Origin: Azadirachta indica
Lineage: Eukaryota > Streptophyta > Magnoliopsida > Sapindales > Meliaceae
Reading direction: 5' to 3'
NCBI GenBank assembly: GCA_022749755.1
Contig: CM040440.1
Location: 1,052,824-1,116,823, forward strand
Length of the DNA stretch: 64,000 bases
The translations under genes and the position numbers were made by a program. Position 1 is the first letter of the stretch; each line of letters starts with the position of its first letter. Below are positions 11,035 to 21,791 of this stretch, in pieces. The notes beneath the pieces are model-generated. The model made no database searches and was not told the origin of the DNA. It saw only the letters and a list, made by a program, of their open reading frames with translations.

Positions 11035-12876
11035 TCAAGGATCTTTCAATTTTGGAGGCAAATTTTGTTGAAGCACTGCACTAGCAACTTCTGAGACTAT
11101 GACTTTCTCATTCTTCTCATATCTTCTCTTTTTGGTGTTGAGTTTCTTGAAAAATTTTGCATATGATGGTATATTCCTAATAACATCCAAAAGAGGTAAG
11201 TTAATATCAACCTTAGAAAGCATCTCAAAAATCTCAGAAAATTGTTTATCTTTCTTATTTTCTCTTAAATGGTGTGGATAAGGAATTGGAGGCCTATAAG
11301 GCTCGGTTGCTTTATGGAGGGATGGAGTAGAAACTGAATCCTTCTCTTCACTTTTCTCGGAATGCTTAGAAGGTGGGGATCTTTAGCTTGTTCTTCTTTG
11401 AAAACTTCTTGCTCCCCATTTTTTGCATCAAGTGGTAAATCATTAGAATTTTCATTATTAAAATGTTTATTAATAATTTTATCACTTTGTAAGACTGTAA
11501 CAGCTTTTGCTTGCTCGCGTTGGCTAGGTAGCTTTTCTTTTTGATGTCCTTGCATTTGTTCTGCAAGTTGCCCAACTTGCATTTCTACCCTCTTCATAGA
11601 TGCTTCTAAGGAATCCAACCTTTGATTATGTCTCTCATAATTTTCTTTACTGACTTGAATGAAGATGTTCAAGCTTTCCTCCAATGTTCATCTTCTAGGT
11701 TGTTCAGGTGGCATGGCTTGGATTTGATGTTGAATTGGCCTTGAGTTTTGAGCATATGTTGGATTGTTATTAGTCTTCCAAGAGAAATTCGGATGATTTC
11801 TCCAACCTGGGTTATATGTGTTTGCAAAAGGATCATGTCTTGGCCTAGGTTGGTAAGACTCCATCAAATTAGCTTGTTCTTGTTCACCACCTATGTAAGA
11901 ATCACAAGACAAAGAACAAGTGCTAGCATTATGCTCATAAATACCACAAATTGCACATACCTTATGAGTTGGTTGGTTATTGGTCGTAAGGAGTTTGACT
12001 TGCTTAGTCAATTCAGCAAGTTGCATTGCCATTTCATTGTTGGAGCTTAAATCATGCACCCCAACTCTCCTTCCTCTTGCACTCTTTTGCTGCAAATTAG
12101 CACCCAACATTTCATATAGTTCATATGTCTCTTATGCGGTCTTTTCTCCCATGGCTCCACCAGCGACATTATCAACCGTGTATTGACATTGTTGCGTCAA
12201 TCCATCATAGAAAAATTGGTTTTGTAGCTATAGCGGAAAATGATGGTGAGGACATTGGATAAGAAGCATCTTAAATCTATCCCATGCTTCATGGAAAGGC
12301 TCTCTCTCCATTTGAGAAAAGGTAGCAATTTTAGTCCTTAACTCAGTGGTCTTTTAGTGAGATTAGAATTTTCTCATGAATTTGTTATAAACCGCTTCCC
12401 ATGTAGTTAAAGATGTTGGTGGCAGAGTCATTAACCAAGCTTTAGCTCTATCTTTTAGTGTATAGGGAAAACACCTTATTCTAAGTTGATCCTCGGTTAA
12501 TCCTTTCAAAGGAAAAGTTTACACTGTCGCATAAAAGCCCCCTAATGAAAATTAAAAGATCTTCGTTAGGAATTCCATAAAAAGAAGGCAACATGGAATA
12601 ATGTATGTTTTTTATCTCATAATTTCGTGCAGCATCCTTCAATTGTATGCAAGATGTAGAAGTGCTAACAATCGGCTTTGCATACTCCTTCATCACCCTT
12701 TGTCTTTCGGCTACTTCCGTTGCTTAGGGCTCCATGCTTGCTGTTTCCTCGACAATTTCTTCTTGTTCAGTACGTAATTGATGTCCTTCAACTAGCTGTC
12801 TCAGGTTTTTCCTTATTTTTAAGATATTATCCCTTTTTTCCCCAAGATCTCTTCTTAGAGAATTATCACCGTGCAT
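11035..12876 (-). pseudogene. D1 gag
   Basis: Gag-type homology starts with a Met codon near 12876 and runs in pieces through 12481-12696 (AARNYEIKNIHYSMLPSFYGIPNEDLL), a capsid-like part, 11688-12110 with the zinc knuckle CAICGIYEHNASTC (C-x2-C-x4-H-x4-C intact), and a coiled-coil-like part at 11265-11684 (SLEASMKRVEMQVGQLAEQM). At least four frame breaks are present. The family is recognisable as Athila-like gag, and its 5' end sits about 130 bp from the primer site. Confidence 0.83.
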
Positions 12877-13003
12877 ATATCTAATAAAAGAAAAGAAAAA
12901 ATTAAACTACAAAGAACAAAATAAAATAGCAATAAATGAAACACTCAAAACAAATAAAAAAAAATAGCAACAAAGAAAACAAATATAGAATTTAAACACC
13001 AAT

Positions 13004-13021
13004 TCCCCGACAACGGCGCCA
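13004..13021 (-). other. D1 primer binding site (tRNA-Asp type)
   Basis: The minus strand reads TGGCGCCGTTGTCGGGGA nine bases after the 5' LTR end. It is complementary to a tRNA 3' end; the near-identical site of Athila elements is assigned to tRNA-Asp. Confidence 0.85.
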
Positions 13022-13030
13022 AAAACTTAA

Positions 13031-14241
13031 TGTGCAAATTTTAAATGCTCGCAAGTATACGAATCATTAATAGCTAACGATAAGTTTACCCGAGGTCGAT
13101 CTCTCGCGGAATTGCAATGGTTTAAATTCTTATTATTTTCTGTTAATTATTAATTTAAGCAAGCATAAAATCGAAAATACTCTAATGTAATTAAATGACA
13201 ATTTCAAATTATTTCAATTGAAGTAATTAAATAGATAAATTACAAGAACTTAAAATCTATAAAATTTTGTTGAATTCAATTAAATTAGATGGGGTTTGAC
13301 TAGTTATCTAATCTGGTATTGAAATATAAGATGAATTAAATAACTATTATGTATTTTAGATTATTAGTTTTTCCACTAAATCTAGAGAATTCCAATGATC
13401 ATGGTAATTCTCACTTACAATTAATTATATTCTTGATATGAGGCTTCTACTTAATTAATTGTATTGTTACAAGAAAATCATTTAACCATTTAAATCAAAC
13501 CAACTCAATAGATTCAATTTAAATACTTGTTTAAAAGAGCTTAATCTCAACTTTCAAATTAATCACGTTTCACAAAATATTCAATACCATTTCAATAGCA
13601 AAGCCAAACTCCCAAAATATGTTTACACTTCCATTCTTAAATTCAAATCTATGAATCTAATTACAAAAGTTCTAAACATATTTGAAAAATAAACAAACTA
13701 AAAGAAAGTTTCCCTTTTTTGAAGGTTCACCACCAAGTTTTTGAAGAAGATGATAATTCTGCCCAGCAAGAATGTCCTCTTCAATCTAGCAATCCTCCCC
13801 CTTCAATGAAAAACTAACTCTTTAGAAAACCCTATTATTCATCAAATTCTTCCCCAAATTCGTTCTCTGCCCCAGCAGCCCTCCAAAGTCATCCCTCTTA
13901 CTCATTTTGTTAACAACTTATTCAAAATTCACTCCCACATGTCAAGGAAAATTTGTATCCCAATTGTCTTCTTTGCAGCTGGAGTTTTGACCCTTAAAAC
14001 TTCAACATTTGCTTTTTTTTTGAAATGTAGACTTGTAAATCATTATGTCTAGTTTTCAAATTATTTTGTATCATCCAAATACGAGTATTGAGGATAAAGT
14101 TATGTAAGAAAATACGGATTATGTTCAGCAAATACGGGCCTTCCAGCGTCTTTGGTTTGTTTTTGGGCTTTTTACAAATAATAAAAAGAAGCTCAAAGTA
14201 ATAAAATTCTAAGATAAAATACATGAATAAATGACATAAAC
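13031..14241 (-). repeat. D1 5' LTR, truncated
   Basis: Homologous to 4262-5639 but lacking its outer ~35 bases and an internal segment of about 117 bases: GAGCTTAAT joins directly to CTCAACTTTC, where the 3' LTR carries the extra block near 4775-4900. The outer junction with A1 gag at 14241/14242 shares the short string AAC with both parents, as in a deletion joined at microhomology. Confidence 0.9.
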
Positions 14242-15213
14242 TTGTTTAGCATCCTTAGAAGCTTCGGAATTAGACTTTATTAATAGAAATTCCTGCCGTT
14301 TAGGAGTTGATCTCCATGAGTTTGTAGTAGTCGTACTTGCTCCTCTCCTAGCCATGTTTCTTCGCTTCAATTGTTGCTCAACTTTGATTTAGTGTACCAT
14401 ATCTGTCAATTCTACAAAATGTTGCATCTCCACCACGTCTGCGATCTCACGATTTAAATCATGTCAGAATCTAGCCATAGTAGCTTCTCTATCCTCCTTT
14501 ACATTTGCTTGGATCATAGCAATCTCCATCTCCTTGTAGTATTTATCTATGCTTTTAGATCCTTGAGTCAGACGCTGCAATTTGTTGAACAACTCCTGAT
14601 GGTAGTAGCTTGGAATGAAACGTCTTCTCATTATTGTCTTCATCTCGTCCCATGTTTCAACAGGACGTTTTTGATTTCTTCTCCTATCCTTCAACAATTG
14701 ATCCCACCAAATAATAGCATAATCAGTAAATTTAATGGCCACAAGTTTTACCTTTTTGATCTTGAAGTAGCTGTGACAATCGAAAACCATCTCTATTTTC
14801 TTCTCCCACTCTAAATAAGCTTCAGGATCGTTTCTACCTTGGAATGGTGGAATTTTTACCTTAATACTTCTTAAATCATCATCCAACTTAGGTCTACTCA
14901 ACCTGGCTTCTCTATTCCCATAACCATGCAAATTCCTGCCCCGGTTCATTGGTGATTCATCTAACTCCTCATCATCCTCAACATTACCCCATTGTACCCT
15001 TGGTTGCACTTGCCTAGGTGGTTGTCTAATGGAAGAGCTTTGATGTTGCCCTCTTGATGTCTCTTCCTCCAACCTATCCATCCTCTCATGGATTGGTTCT
15101 AACTCAGCCCTCATCATCCGTCTCATCTCTCCCAATAACGCCTGTAATTGTAGATTCGGCGTGGTTGGTTATTGTATCCCCGAGGTTGAATTTTCTTCTT
15201 GATTGTGAGACAT
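14242..15213 (-). pseudogene. A1 gag, N-terminal two thirds
   Basis: It starts at the ATG 15211-15213 (MSHNQEEN), as in A7. A Q-to-stop change falls about 16 codons in. The 14464-15135 segment is open for 223 codons: LGEMRRMMRAELEPIHERMDRLEEE forms a heptad-like N-terminal helix, an acidic spacer follows, and then the retrotransposon capsid domain (FQGRNDPEAYLEWEKKIEMVF, WWDQLLKDRRRN, MRRRFIPSYYHQELFNKLQRL). The zinc knuckle that should follow was lost at the D1 junction. Confidence 0.88.
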
Positions 15214-15713
15214 GTTTAAAATATGCAAAACAAAGTTAGAAACCTCACAAGTACTCCCTCTCGTGTTTGAGTACTCAAATGTTCTCACATTTGCACATTC
15301 TTAATCAAAATTTCAATGGCAATTTTAAGATGAGAAGCAACCAAAACAAATCACAAGATACAATAAGCAATTCTTAAGAAATTGATGTAAGCAATGACAA
15401 TATTGGATCAAGAATAAGGAATATTAGGCCAATACTATAAGAAATTATGAATATAATAGATAACAACAATTCTCTCTTTTTTTTTTATTTCTCTTTTTTT
15501 TTTGCTTTATTTTTTTTTTAAGTAGAAATGAAAATATGAACTCAAAATAAATTGAAGGAAATAAAACATAAAATTGGAATTTGGACCAATCAAGGAGGAA
15601 TTTGGCCACAATATATATATATTTTTTTAGAATTCTAATTGAAGAAGTAAAGGAACAACAAAGATGTAAAGGATAATTTAAACTTACCTTAGAACTAAAG
15701 CTCTGATATCAAA
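15214..15713 (-). other. A1 leader with primer binding site
   Basis: Untranslated leader between 5' LTR and gag. The primer site is at 15700-15711, where the minus strand reads TGATATCAGAGC, one base off TGGTATCAGAGC, the complement of initiator tRNA-Met. The rest is A/T-rich with poly-T runs (15475-15520) and no frame. The A7 leader (58517-59042) matches along its length. Confidence 0.85.
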
Positions 15714-16520
15714 TGATACTAACCTTGCCAATAATGTGACGAAACCCAACACCGAATATAGTAAAGAACCTCAAGATTTCTCCAAGATGCAAATTTATTG
15801 AGCCTTGACCCGATATTTATCTAAATAAGAATCAAGACTATAATTTATTCAAACACCACACCAAGATCCTCAAGAAAATACTTAAAAATCTAAATAATAA
15901 GTTTGATTGTTTTGAACGCCACAAAAAATTAAACTTGAAGAATTTAAGAACAAGAACTTGTAAAAAATAACTTAACACTCAAATTGCTTGTTTCATTTTA
16001 AGAAATAAAAGCCTTTTTTTATAGGCAAATATAAAGGGAAAATGTCAAAAGTTAGGTTATCAATTTTATTTAACAATTTGACAAAACAAATTTAAACTTT
16101 AAACTTTTAAAACCTACAAATTTCAAATATGAAAATGTAAGCAATGACGTCATATATATATAACGTAAGCAATAACATCAAATGTGTATGATATAAGTGT
16201 TACATCATTTTAAGATTCTTAAAATTATATAAATGGATTATAATTTTTGAACATTTTCTTATTAGTCTTCTTGAACTCTGATTACTTGAATGATATTCAT
16301 TGAGTCTAATTTTTCAAGACGTGTATTTTGAATTGTATTTGAATCACACATCTTTTTAATTAGTCCATTTACGGCACTTTCCAATGTCTTGGCTCTAGCT
16401 CTTGTAATCGGTCCACTCAGTACGCTTAGTGAATCATATAGATGCTGTAATTGAGTGTCTCCAACCTTATGTTTGAAGTTCTCCTCTTGTTTACGTGGTT
16501 GCACAACTTTGTTTGCATCA
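15714..16520 (-). repeat. A1 5' LTR (807 bp)
   Basis: Same length and ends as 92-898, followed by the target duplication ATAAA. It also carries the Pol-tail coding part (16262-16504 is open for 80 codons), as expected because both LTRs copy one template. Its TGACG motifs near 16140-16180 have decayed by C-to-T or G-to-A changes. Confidence 0.93.
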
Positions 16521-17724
16521 ATAAATTACAAGAACCTAAAAACAATAAAATTATAATGAATTCAATGAAATTAGATAGGAGTTGGCTAGTTATCTAATCT
16601 AGTATTAAAATATTAAGTGAATTAAACAATCATTATATAATTTCGATTATTGGTTTTTCCACTAAAGTTAGAGAATTCCAATGATCATGGTAATTCTCAC
16701 TTACAATTAATTAAATATATCCTTAATATGAGGCTTCCACTTAATTAATTGTATTATTACAAGGAAATCATTTAACCATTTAAATCAAACTAACCTAATA
16801 GATTCAATTTAAATACTTGTTCAAAAGAGTTTAGTTAAGGTAAGATGATGTTCTAACACCTTAATTCTCAAATTAATTTTAATCACAAATAATAGATAGT
16901 AAATCCACAATATAATCAAAAATTATACAAATCAATGAATAAGAAATAATCTCGACCTCTAGTTAATCACATTTTACAAAATATTCAATACCATTTCAAT
17001 AGTGAAGTCAAACTCCCAAAACATGTTTGCTCTTCCATTCTTAAATGCAAAACTATGAATCTAATTACAAAAGTTCTAAAATAACAAACTTAAAGAAAGC
17101 TTCCCTTTTTAAAAGTTCACCACCAAGTTTTGAAGAAGATGATAATTCTGCCTAGCAAAAATGTCCTCCTGTCAATCCAGCAATCCTCCTCCTCCAATAG
17201 AAAACTCACTCTTTAGAAAACTCTCTTATTCATCAAATCTTTTCCCAATTCATTCTTAGCAAAATAGCACCTCTCAAGGAATCCCCTTTTACTCATTTGG
17301 TTAATAATTTATTCAAAATTCACTCCCACATGTAAAGGAAAGTCTGTCTTCCAGTTATTTTATTTGCAAATGACATTTTGACCCTTAAAACTTTAACATT
17401 TACTTTATTGTTGAAATGTACGGTTATAAATCATTATGTCTAGTTTTCAAATTATTTTGTATCAATCAAATACGAGTATTGAGGACAAAGTTATGCTAGA
17501 AAATACAAATTATGTTCATCAAACACAGGCCTTCGAGCATTATGGGTTTGTTTTGGGGCTTCCTACAACAATTCCTACAAGTAATAAAAAGAAACTCAAA
17601 GTAATAAAATTTTAAAATAAAATATATATGAATAAAGGATATAAACATAACAAAATATTAGGACAAATATTGACTTATCAAATTCTCCTAAACCTAAACT
17701 TCGCTAATCCTCGAGAAAAACTAA
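16521..17724 (-). repeat. Athila-like LTR D2, right part, with polypurine tract
   Basis: Continues 1-91. The LTR ends at 17680 (ACTTATCA). Positions 17681-17724 match the D1 polypurine tract and the first internal bases, so this was a 3' LTR of a minus-strand element. The rest of that element is replaced by the E LTR at 17725. Confidence 0.88.
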
Positions 17725-17725
17725 T

Positions 17726-17986
17726 GGAGATCGAAACACTGGCCAAATGGTTCAAGCTAATATTCTCAAATATTTTCAAGATCTCTTGCAAGAAATCGGT
17801 AGTGCAATGACTAGGACAAGGACAAAGAGGATGAAAGAGGCTTTACAAGGCTTAATTATGAAAATGCATGACAAAGAAGCTATTCTACAAAATTCTAAAG
17901 TTGTTCTAAAAGTTTCTAAAGCCTTACCAAAGATAATCACTTACCTTTATGTGCAAGAAGAAGAGCCCTGCACTGTTAAATCCTAA
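17726..17986 (+). pseudogene. LTR-encoded Pol tail, family E
   Basis: The frame containing AMTRTRTKRMKEALQGLIMKM is open to the stop at 17984-17986. It parallels PITRARAKTLESALNGLIKKM of family A and [18 protein letters not shown] of family C. In a whole element this would be the last ~87 codons of Pol. Here it sits in a 5' LTR and has no start or upstream pol, so it is not a gene by itself. Confidence 0.75.
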
Positions 17987-18194
17987 TGCCACATGGAAAA
18001 AGTAGGGCTTCAAAGATTCCTTTTTTGGTTTAGATTATTTACTTTACGTAGAATTAGTTTCTTATTATGTTTAGGATTGTTATGTTTTTTATAATTAGAT
18101 TAGGATTTTAGTTTTCTCTTTTATTTGGAGTTGCTATTCCTATTTATGTTAGGATTTCTTTTCCTACTTAATTTTGGAATGATGTTTACATGTC

Positions 18195-18204
18195 TATATA
18201 AAGG
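18195..18204 (+). promoter_or_regulatory. Probable TATA box of the E LTR
   Basis: TATATAAAGG lies about 285 bases before the LTR end, in the position expected for the U3/R boundary. Confidence 0.55.
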
Positions 18205-18479
18205 CTATTCCTATGTATACGAATAATCATCACATCATTAATAATATTGAGATATTTTGAGCAAGCGTAGCTTTGCCTTCTTGTATTCTTGGTATAACAC
18301 AATATTCTGGCTTATCAAAGGAGTGATCACCCTTTGTGGCGTCTTTAAAATTGAAATTTTAACGATTTATTTCCTTAAATTCTAATATGATCATCTACAA
18401 CTTATTTTCTAATTCCTGAGTTGCGTATAACAACTGATTCAAGAGTTCTTAGAGCAAGTAGTTTAGTGGGTTCTTATCA

Positions 18480-18699
18480 TTTAGTATCAGAGCTTTACCT
18501 CTAAAAACAGGTTACTTATCCTTTACTGATCTTTATTTTATGTTTTTCTTTGAATTTTTTTTCATCTTCTTTGTATTTTGAATAAATTAAATTCCATCTT
18601 GTGTATTTAGTTTGGTGAAAATAAAAAAGAAGAAGATAGAGATTGAAAGAAAGATCCAATTAAAAAAAATAAACAAAAAAAAAGAAGCAAAAAAAACGA
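18480..18699 (+). other. E primer binding site and leader fragment
   Basis: TAGTATCAGAGC at 18482-18493 is one base off the initiator tRNA-Met primer site, three bases from the LTR end. An A/T-rich leader follows and runs into the copia fragment at about 18700. Confidence 0.75.
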
Positions 18700-20310
18700 C
18701 TCGAATAATTGAGCTTTCCAACTTAAACTCTTTGAGCTTTTCAAAAGCTTCGGATTTCTAAAGCACTAGATAAATGTATCCATATCTTGAGCAATCATCT
18801 GTAAATGTGATGAAATACTCATATGCACCTCTTGCTTGAACACTAATTGGGCCACATATGTCAGTATGAACCAATTCCAAACATTCTTTGGCTTGATAAC
18901 CTTTGGCTATGAATGATGTTTCGGTCATCTTTCCTTCTGGCATGATTCTTGAGTTGGAAAAGATTCGACCTCCCACTAATTAAGTGGTTCATCCTTAACC
19001 ATCCTTTGAATCCTTTTTATATTGATGTGCCCTAGTTTAAGATGCCATAGATATGTTTCATTAGTTTATTCAATTTGATCCTTTTGGTTCTTTTATTCAA
19101 TTCAGTGTCATTTATAGATTTTTCCTTAGTTTTGATTAAAAAAAGATTATTTCTAATTATTCCAGTACAAATAAATTCATTATTCTTCCTAATAACAGCA
19201 GATTCGATAAAAGAAATGAATACTAGAATTTATTAAACATGCAACCACAATCAAATTCCATTTAAAATCTGGAACAAAGTAAAAATCATTCAAAACTAAA
19301 AACCTATAACTAACAAAATAGATGCATAATTCTCCAATTGTGCGAGCAGACACCAACGCTCTACTGCCTAGCCTCAAACTTAGCTTCCCTTCACTCAGCT
19401 ACCTGATTATTTGGAACCCTCGTAAAGAATCGCAACAAAAATGATTAGTGGCTCCAAAATCTATAATCCAAGTATTTATAGAATCTTTCACAAAACATGC
19501 TTCAAGAAAGAATAATTACCCTTCTTGCCCTTATTTTCAGCTAAGTAGGTAGGACAATTCCTCTTCTTCTAGTGTCCATTCTCGCCATAGTGAAAACACT
19601 TGCCTTTTGGCTTCTTTTCACTCTTAACTATTGTTTTCTTAGATGTAAGAGCACTGTCTTTCTTCCTTTTTCCTTTCTTAAAGGATTTTTTTGAAGCAAG
19701 AGAAGTGGAAGGTTCAGTGATGTTGACCTCTTTCCTCTTGCCCAGGAGAATTTTTTCATTCTTCTCCAAGTCCTTCATTAGCCCTTTCAGAGTATCCATC
19801 TTATGATTTAACTCATAATCAATCTTAAATTAATTGAAGGTATTGTTTAGAAACCCTAAGATCATATCTATTTGGTATTGTACATCTATCTCTACTCCTA
19901 AAACCTGAGCCTGGTTGAGGGTATCAATGACTTTTAATACATAGTCCCTGACCGGCTTATTTTGGCCTTGCTTAAGGCTAATGAACCTTTAAAGAGCCTC
20001 TCTCTTGGCCTTCTGTCCCAGATCACCAAACATCTCATAAAGGTGATACATTATGTCATATGCATTGTCCATGTATTTATGTTGTGCCTAATGCACATCA
20101 TTGATAGAGGCTGGTATGTAACACTTGGTAGTTTAGTTTGCATTCCTTTAAGCGTTGTACTATTACATCTCCGAAGCTGTAGGAACATTAGGGAGTGGAT
20201 TCGTCAACATCCATTTGATCTTATCAAATGAGAGCACAATATCCAGTTTAGTTTTCTATTTAACATAGTTTTTCTTATAAAGCATATAATCTTTAAGTAT
20301 AGATGAGATT
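18700..20310 (-). pseudogene. Ty1/copia gag-protease-integrase fragment
   Basis: Read on the minus strand from a probable gag start (MNPISSILKDYMLYKKN) near 20310. Gag continues in pieces (QGQNKPVRDYVLKVIDTLNQ), then a zinc-knuckle start (KGKCFHYGENGH) near 19575, a protease-region piece (VLNDFYFVPDFKWNLI) at 19189-19377, and integrase (LELVHTDICGPISVQARGAYEYF, SEAFEKLKEFKLE) at 18700-18976. The order gag-protease-integrase, with integrase before any RT, and the HTDICGP motif identify copia rather than gypsy. RT, RNase H and LTRs are absent. Many stops; long dead. Confidence 0.85.
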
Positions 20311-21027
20311 GGATTCATTTTTTATGTGTGAGATGCAAAATGTAGATGCAGTTACCTAATCGAATCTACAATATATTCTAAGCTGGCTTAACAAATAATT
20401 ACCACTTTTTTTTAGGAGAATGTGATAACTTTATTTAATAAAGTCAAAACTCCTTTTAATTGTTATTGTTACCTTTTTTTTGTTTTAATTATAAACTCAC
20501 AAGTATACGAATTGGCCATAGTATTATAAGTATTCTACTAGGTTAATCCAATAGAGAATAAGATAAATCAATGGTTTCTTAACTAGCAAATCTTAGATTG
20601 AATAAATGAGGGGTAATTTGAATAACAGAAAATTAAAATAAACTAATAACTAAATGAATTGAAATAGGTAAATTGATTAAAGGGATAGATTAGGGAATTT
20701 AAGTATTAAGGGTCAAGAATCCACCATTGATAGCATACTCAAGGTATTAAGTGTGATTTGGAAGCCATGGAATTTAGGTAAATGATGTTTTTCTTATGTG
20801 CAATGAACGTGTTCATATATTAGCTTTAAACGCATTCACGCATTGGTTTTTTATTGACTATAAGTTAATCTTGGTGTAAAATTTAACTCATATATCCTAG
20901 AACATGCAATAATGTTTGGTGTGGGCTATCATTAACATGCCAGAAATGCATTAGGTGTTATGAAAATAAGAAAACATTGCATTAATAGTCAAATTGGTGT
21001 GGTCATCATGCTAATGCAATTCATTTA
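20311..21027. other. Unassigned LTR-like sequence before the satellite
   Basis: No coding frame. From about 20479 (TGTTTTAATTATAAACTCACAAGTATACGAATT) it resembles the inner end of an Athila/Tat-type LTR in style, but it does not match the D LTRs here. The first ~170 bases may be copia leader. It passes into satellite near 21028. Confidence 0.4.
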
Positions 21028-21730
21028 TAAACGCAAAACGGAGTCAAAAAACGACTTCTATTTCAGACGAGCCGTACGTCTTGTTACCCATTATTACATG
21101 AGGATCATTACAGTACATTTTATTTCGAAAACGAAGAAGTTGAAAATGTACGATTTTAGGTGCCGAAACTGTCAAACACAAAACAAACTAAAAAAAATGA
21201 CTTCATTTCGAGACGGACCATATGTATTGTTACTCATCATCGCGTGAAGATCATTATGATCTATTTATTTTGAAAACGGAGAAGTTAAAAATTTACAATT
21301 TTCGGGGCCAAAATTGTTAAACGTGAAACGAACTCAAAAAATGATTTCGTTTCTGAAAGGGACACACATCTTCTTACTTACCATCATGTGAGAATCATTA
21401 CAATGCATTTTATTTCAAAAATTGAAAAGTTGAAAATGTACGATTTTAGGAGCAGAAATTGTCAAAAGTGAAACGGAGTCGAAAAATGACTTCGTTTCAA
21501 GACAAGCCACACGTCTTGTTACTCACCATCACGTGAGGATCATTGCATTGTATTTTGTTTCAAAAACAGAGAAGTTAAAAATGTATAATTTTCAGGGCAA
21601 GAAGTGTCAAAGGTAAAACGAACTCGAAAAACGACTTCGTGTTGAGATGGACCGCATGTCTTGTTACTCAAATTGGCATGGGAATCATTATGGTGCATTT
21701 TATTTCCAAAGCGGAGAAGTTGAAATTATA

Positions 21731-21791
21731 CAATTTTCGGTACCGAAATTGTCAAACACAAAACGGACTCGAAAAACGACTTCGTTTCGAG
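21731..21791. other. Two dyad symmetries in a satellite monomer (example)
   Basis: Dyad 1 (21731-21751) is centred on TTTCGGTACCGAAA, and the arms extend to CAA...TTG with one extra T. Dyad 2 (21768-21791) has a right arm TCGTTTCGAG whose complement matches the left arm CTCGAAAAACGA apart from two extra A, with a CT centre. Both recur in conserved monomers of every array. Such dyads can form hairpins or cruciforms; any function is inference. Confidence 0.7.

Larger units (their letters stand above)
4262..14241 (-). mobile_element. Athila-like Ty3/gypsy element D1
   Basis: This is a nearly complete element of about 10 kb inside A1. It has a 3' LTR at 4262-5639, a polypurine tract, a 1.8-kb noncoding stretch, integrase, RNase H/RT, protease and gag on the minus strand, a tRNA-Asp-type primer site at 13004-13021, and a truncated 5' LTR at 13031-14241. 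The primer site, long LTR, gag and integrase type and long spacer before the 3' LTR fit the Athila clade. I see no env-like frame. Every gene has stops or frameshifts. The gag-side junction with A1 lost about 35 bp of LTR and about 180 bp of A1, so no target duplication remains. Confidence 0.9.
92..16520 (-). mobile_element. Complete CRM-like Ty3/gypsy element A1, with nested D1
   Basis: A1 has two 807-bp LTRs (92-898 and 15714-16520), flanked on both sides by the 5-bp target duplication ATAAA (87-91 and 16521-16525). It lies on the minus strand: 5' LTR, tRNA-iMet-type primer site, gag, protease, RT, RNase H, integrase, 3' LTR. Without the inserted Athila-like element D1 (4262-14241) it is about 6.45 kb, close to the 6.53 kb of sister copy A7. 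About 180 bp of its gag zinc-knuckle region is missing at the D1 junction. The frames carry many stops, so it cannot move by itself. The two LTRs differ at roughly 14% of positions in the first 80 bases compared by eye, so the insertion is old. Confidence 0.93.
17725..18479 (+). repeat. LTR of family E (CRM-like), 755 bp
   Basis: It starts TGGAGATCG, ends GGGTTCTTATCA, and is followed directly by a tRNA-iMet-type primer site, so it is a 5' LTR on the plus strand. Its first 260 bases are open and encode a Pol tail like those of families A and C. No second copy of this LTR occurs in the window. Its internal region is cut off about 220 bases downstream by the copia fragment. Confidence 0.8.

Noticed and set aside
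18758..20310. Host gene with homology to a GAG-pre-integrase or zinc-knuckle protein
   Set aside because: The order and motifs are those of a broken Ty1/copia polyprotein, with stops throughout.
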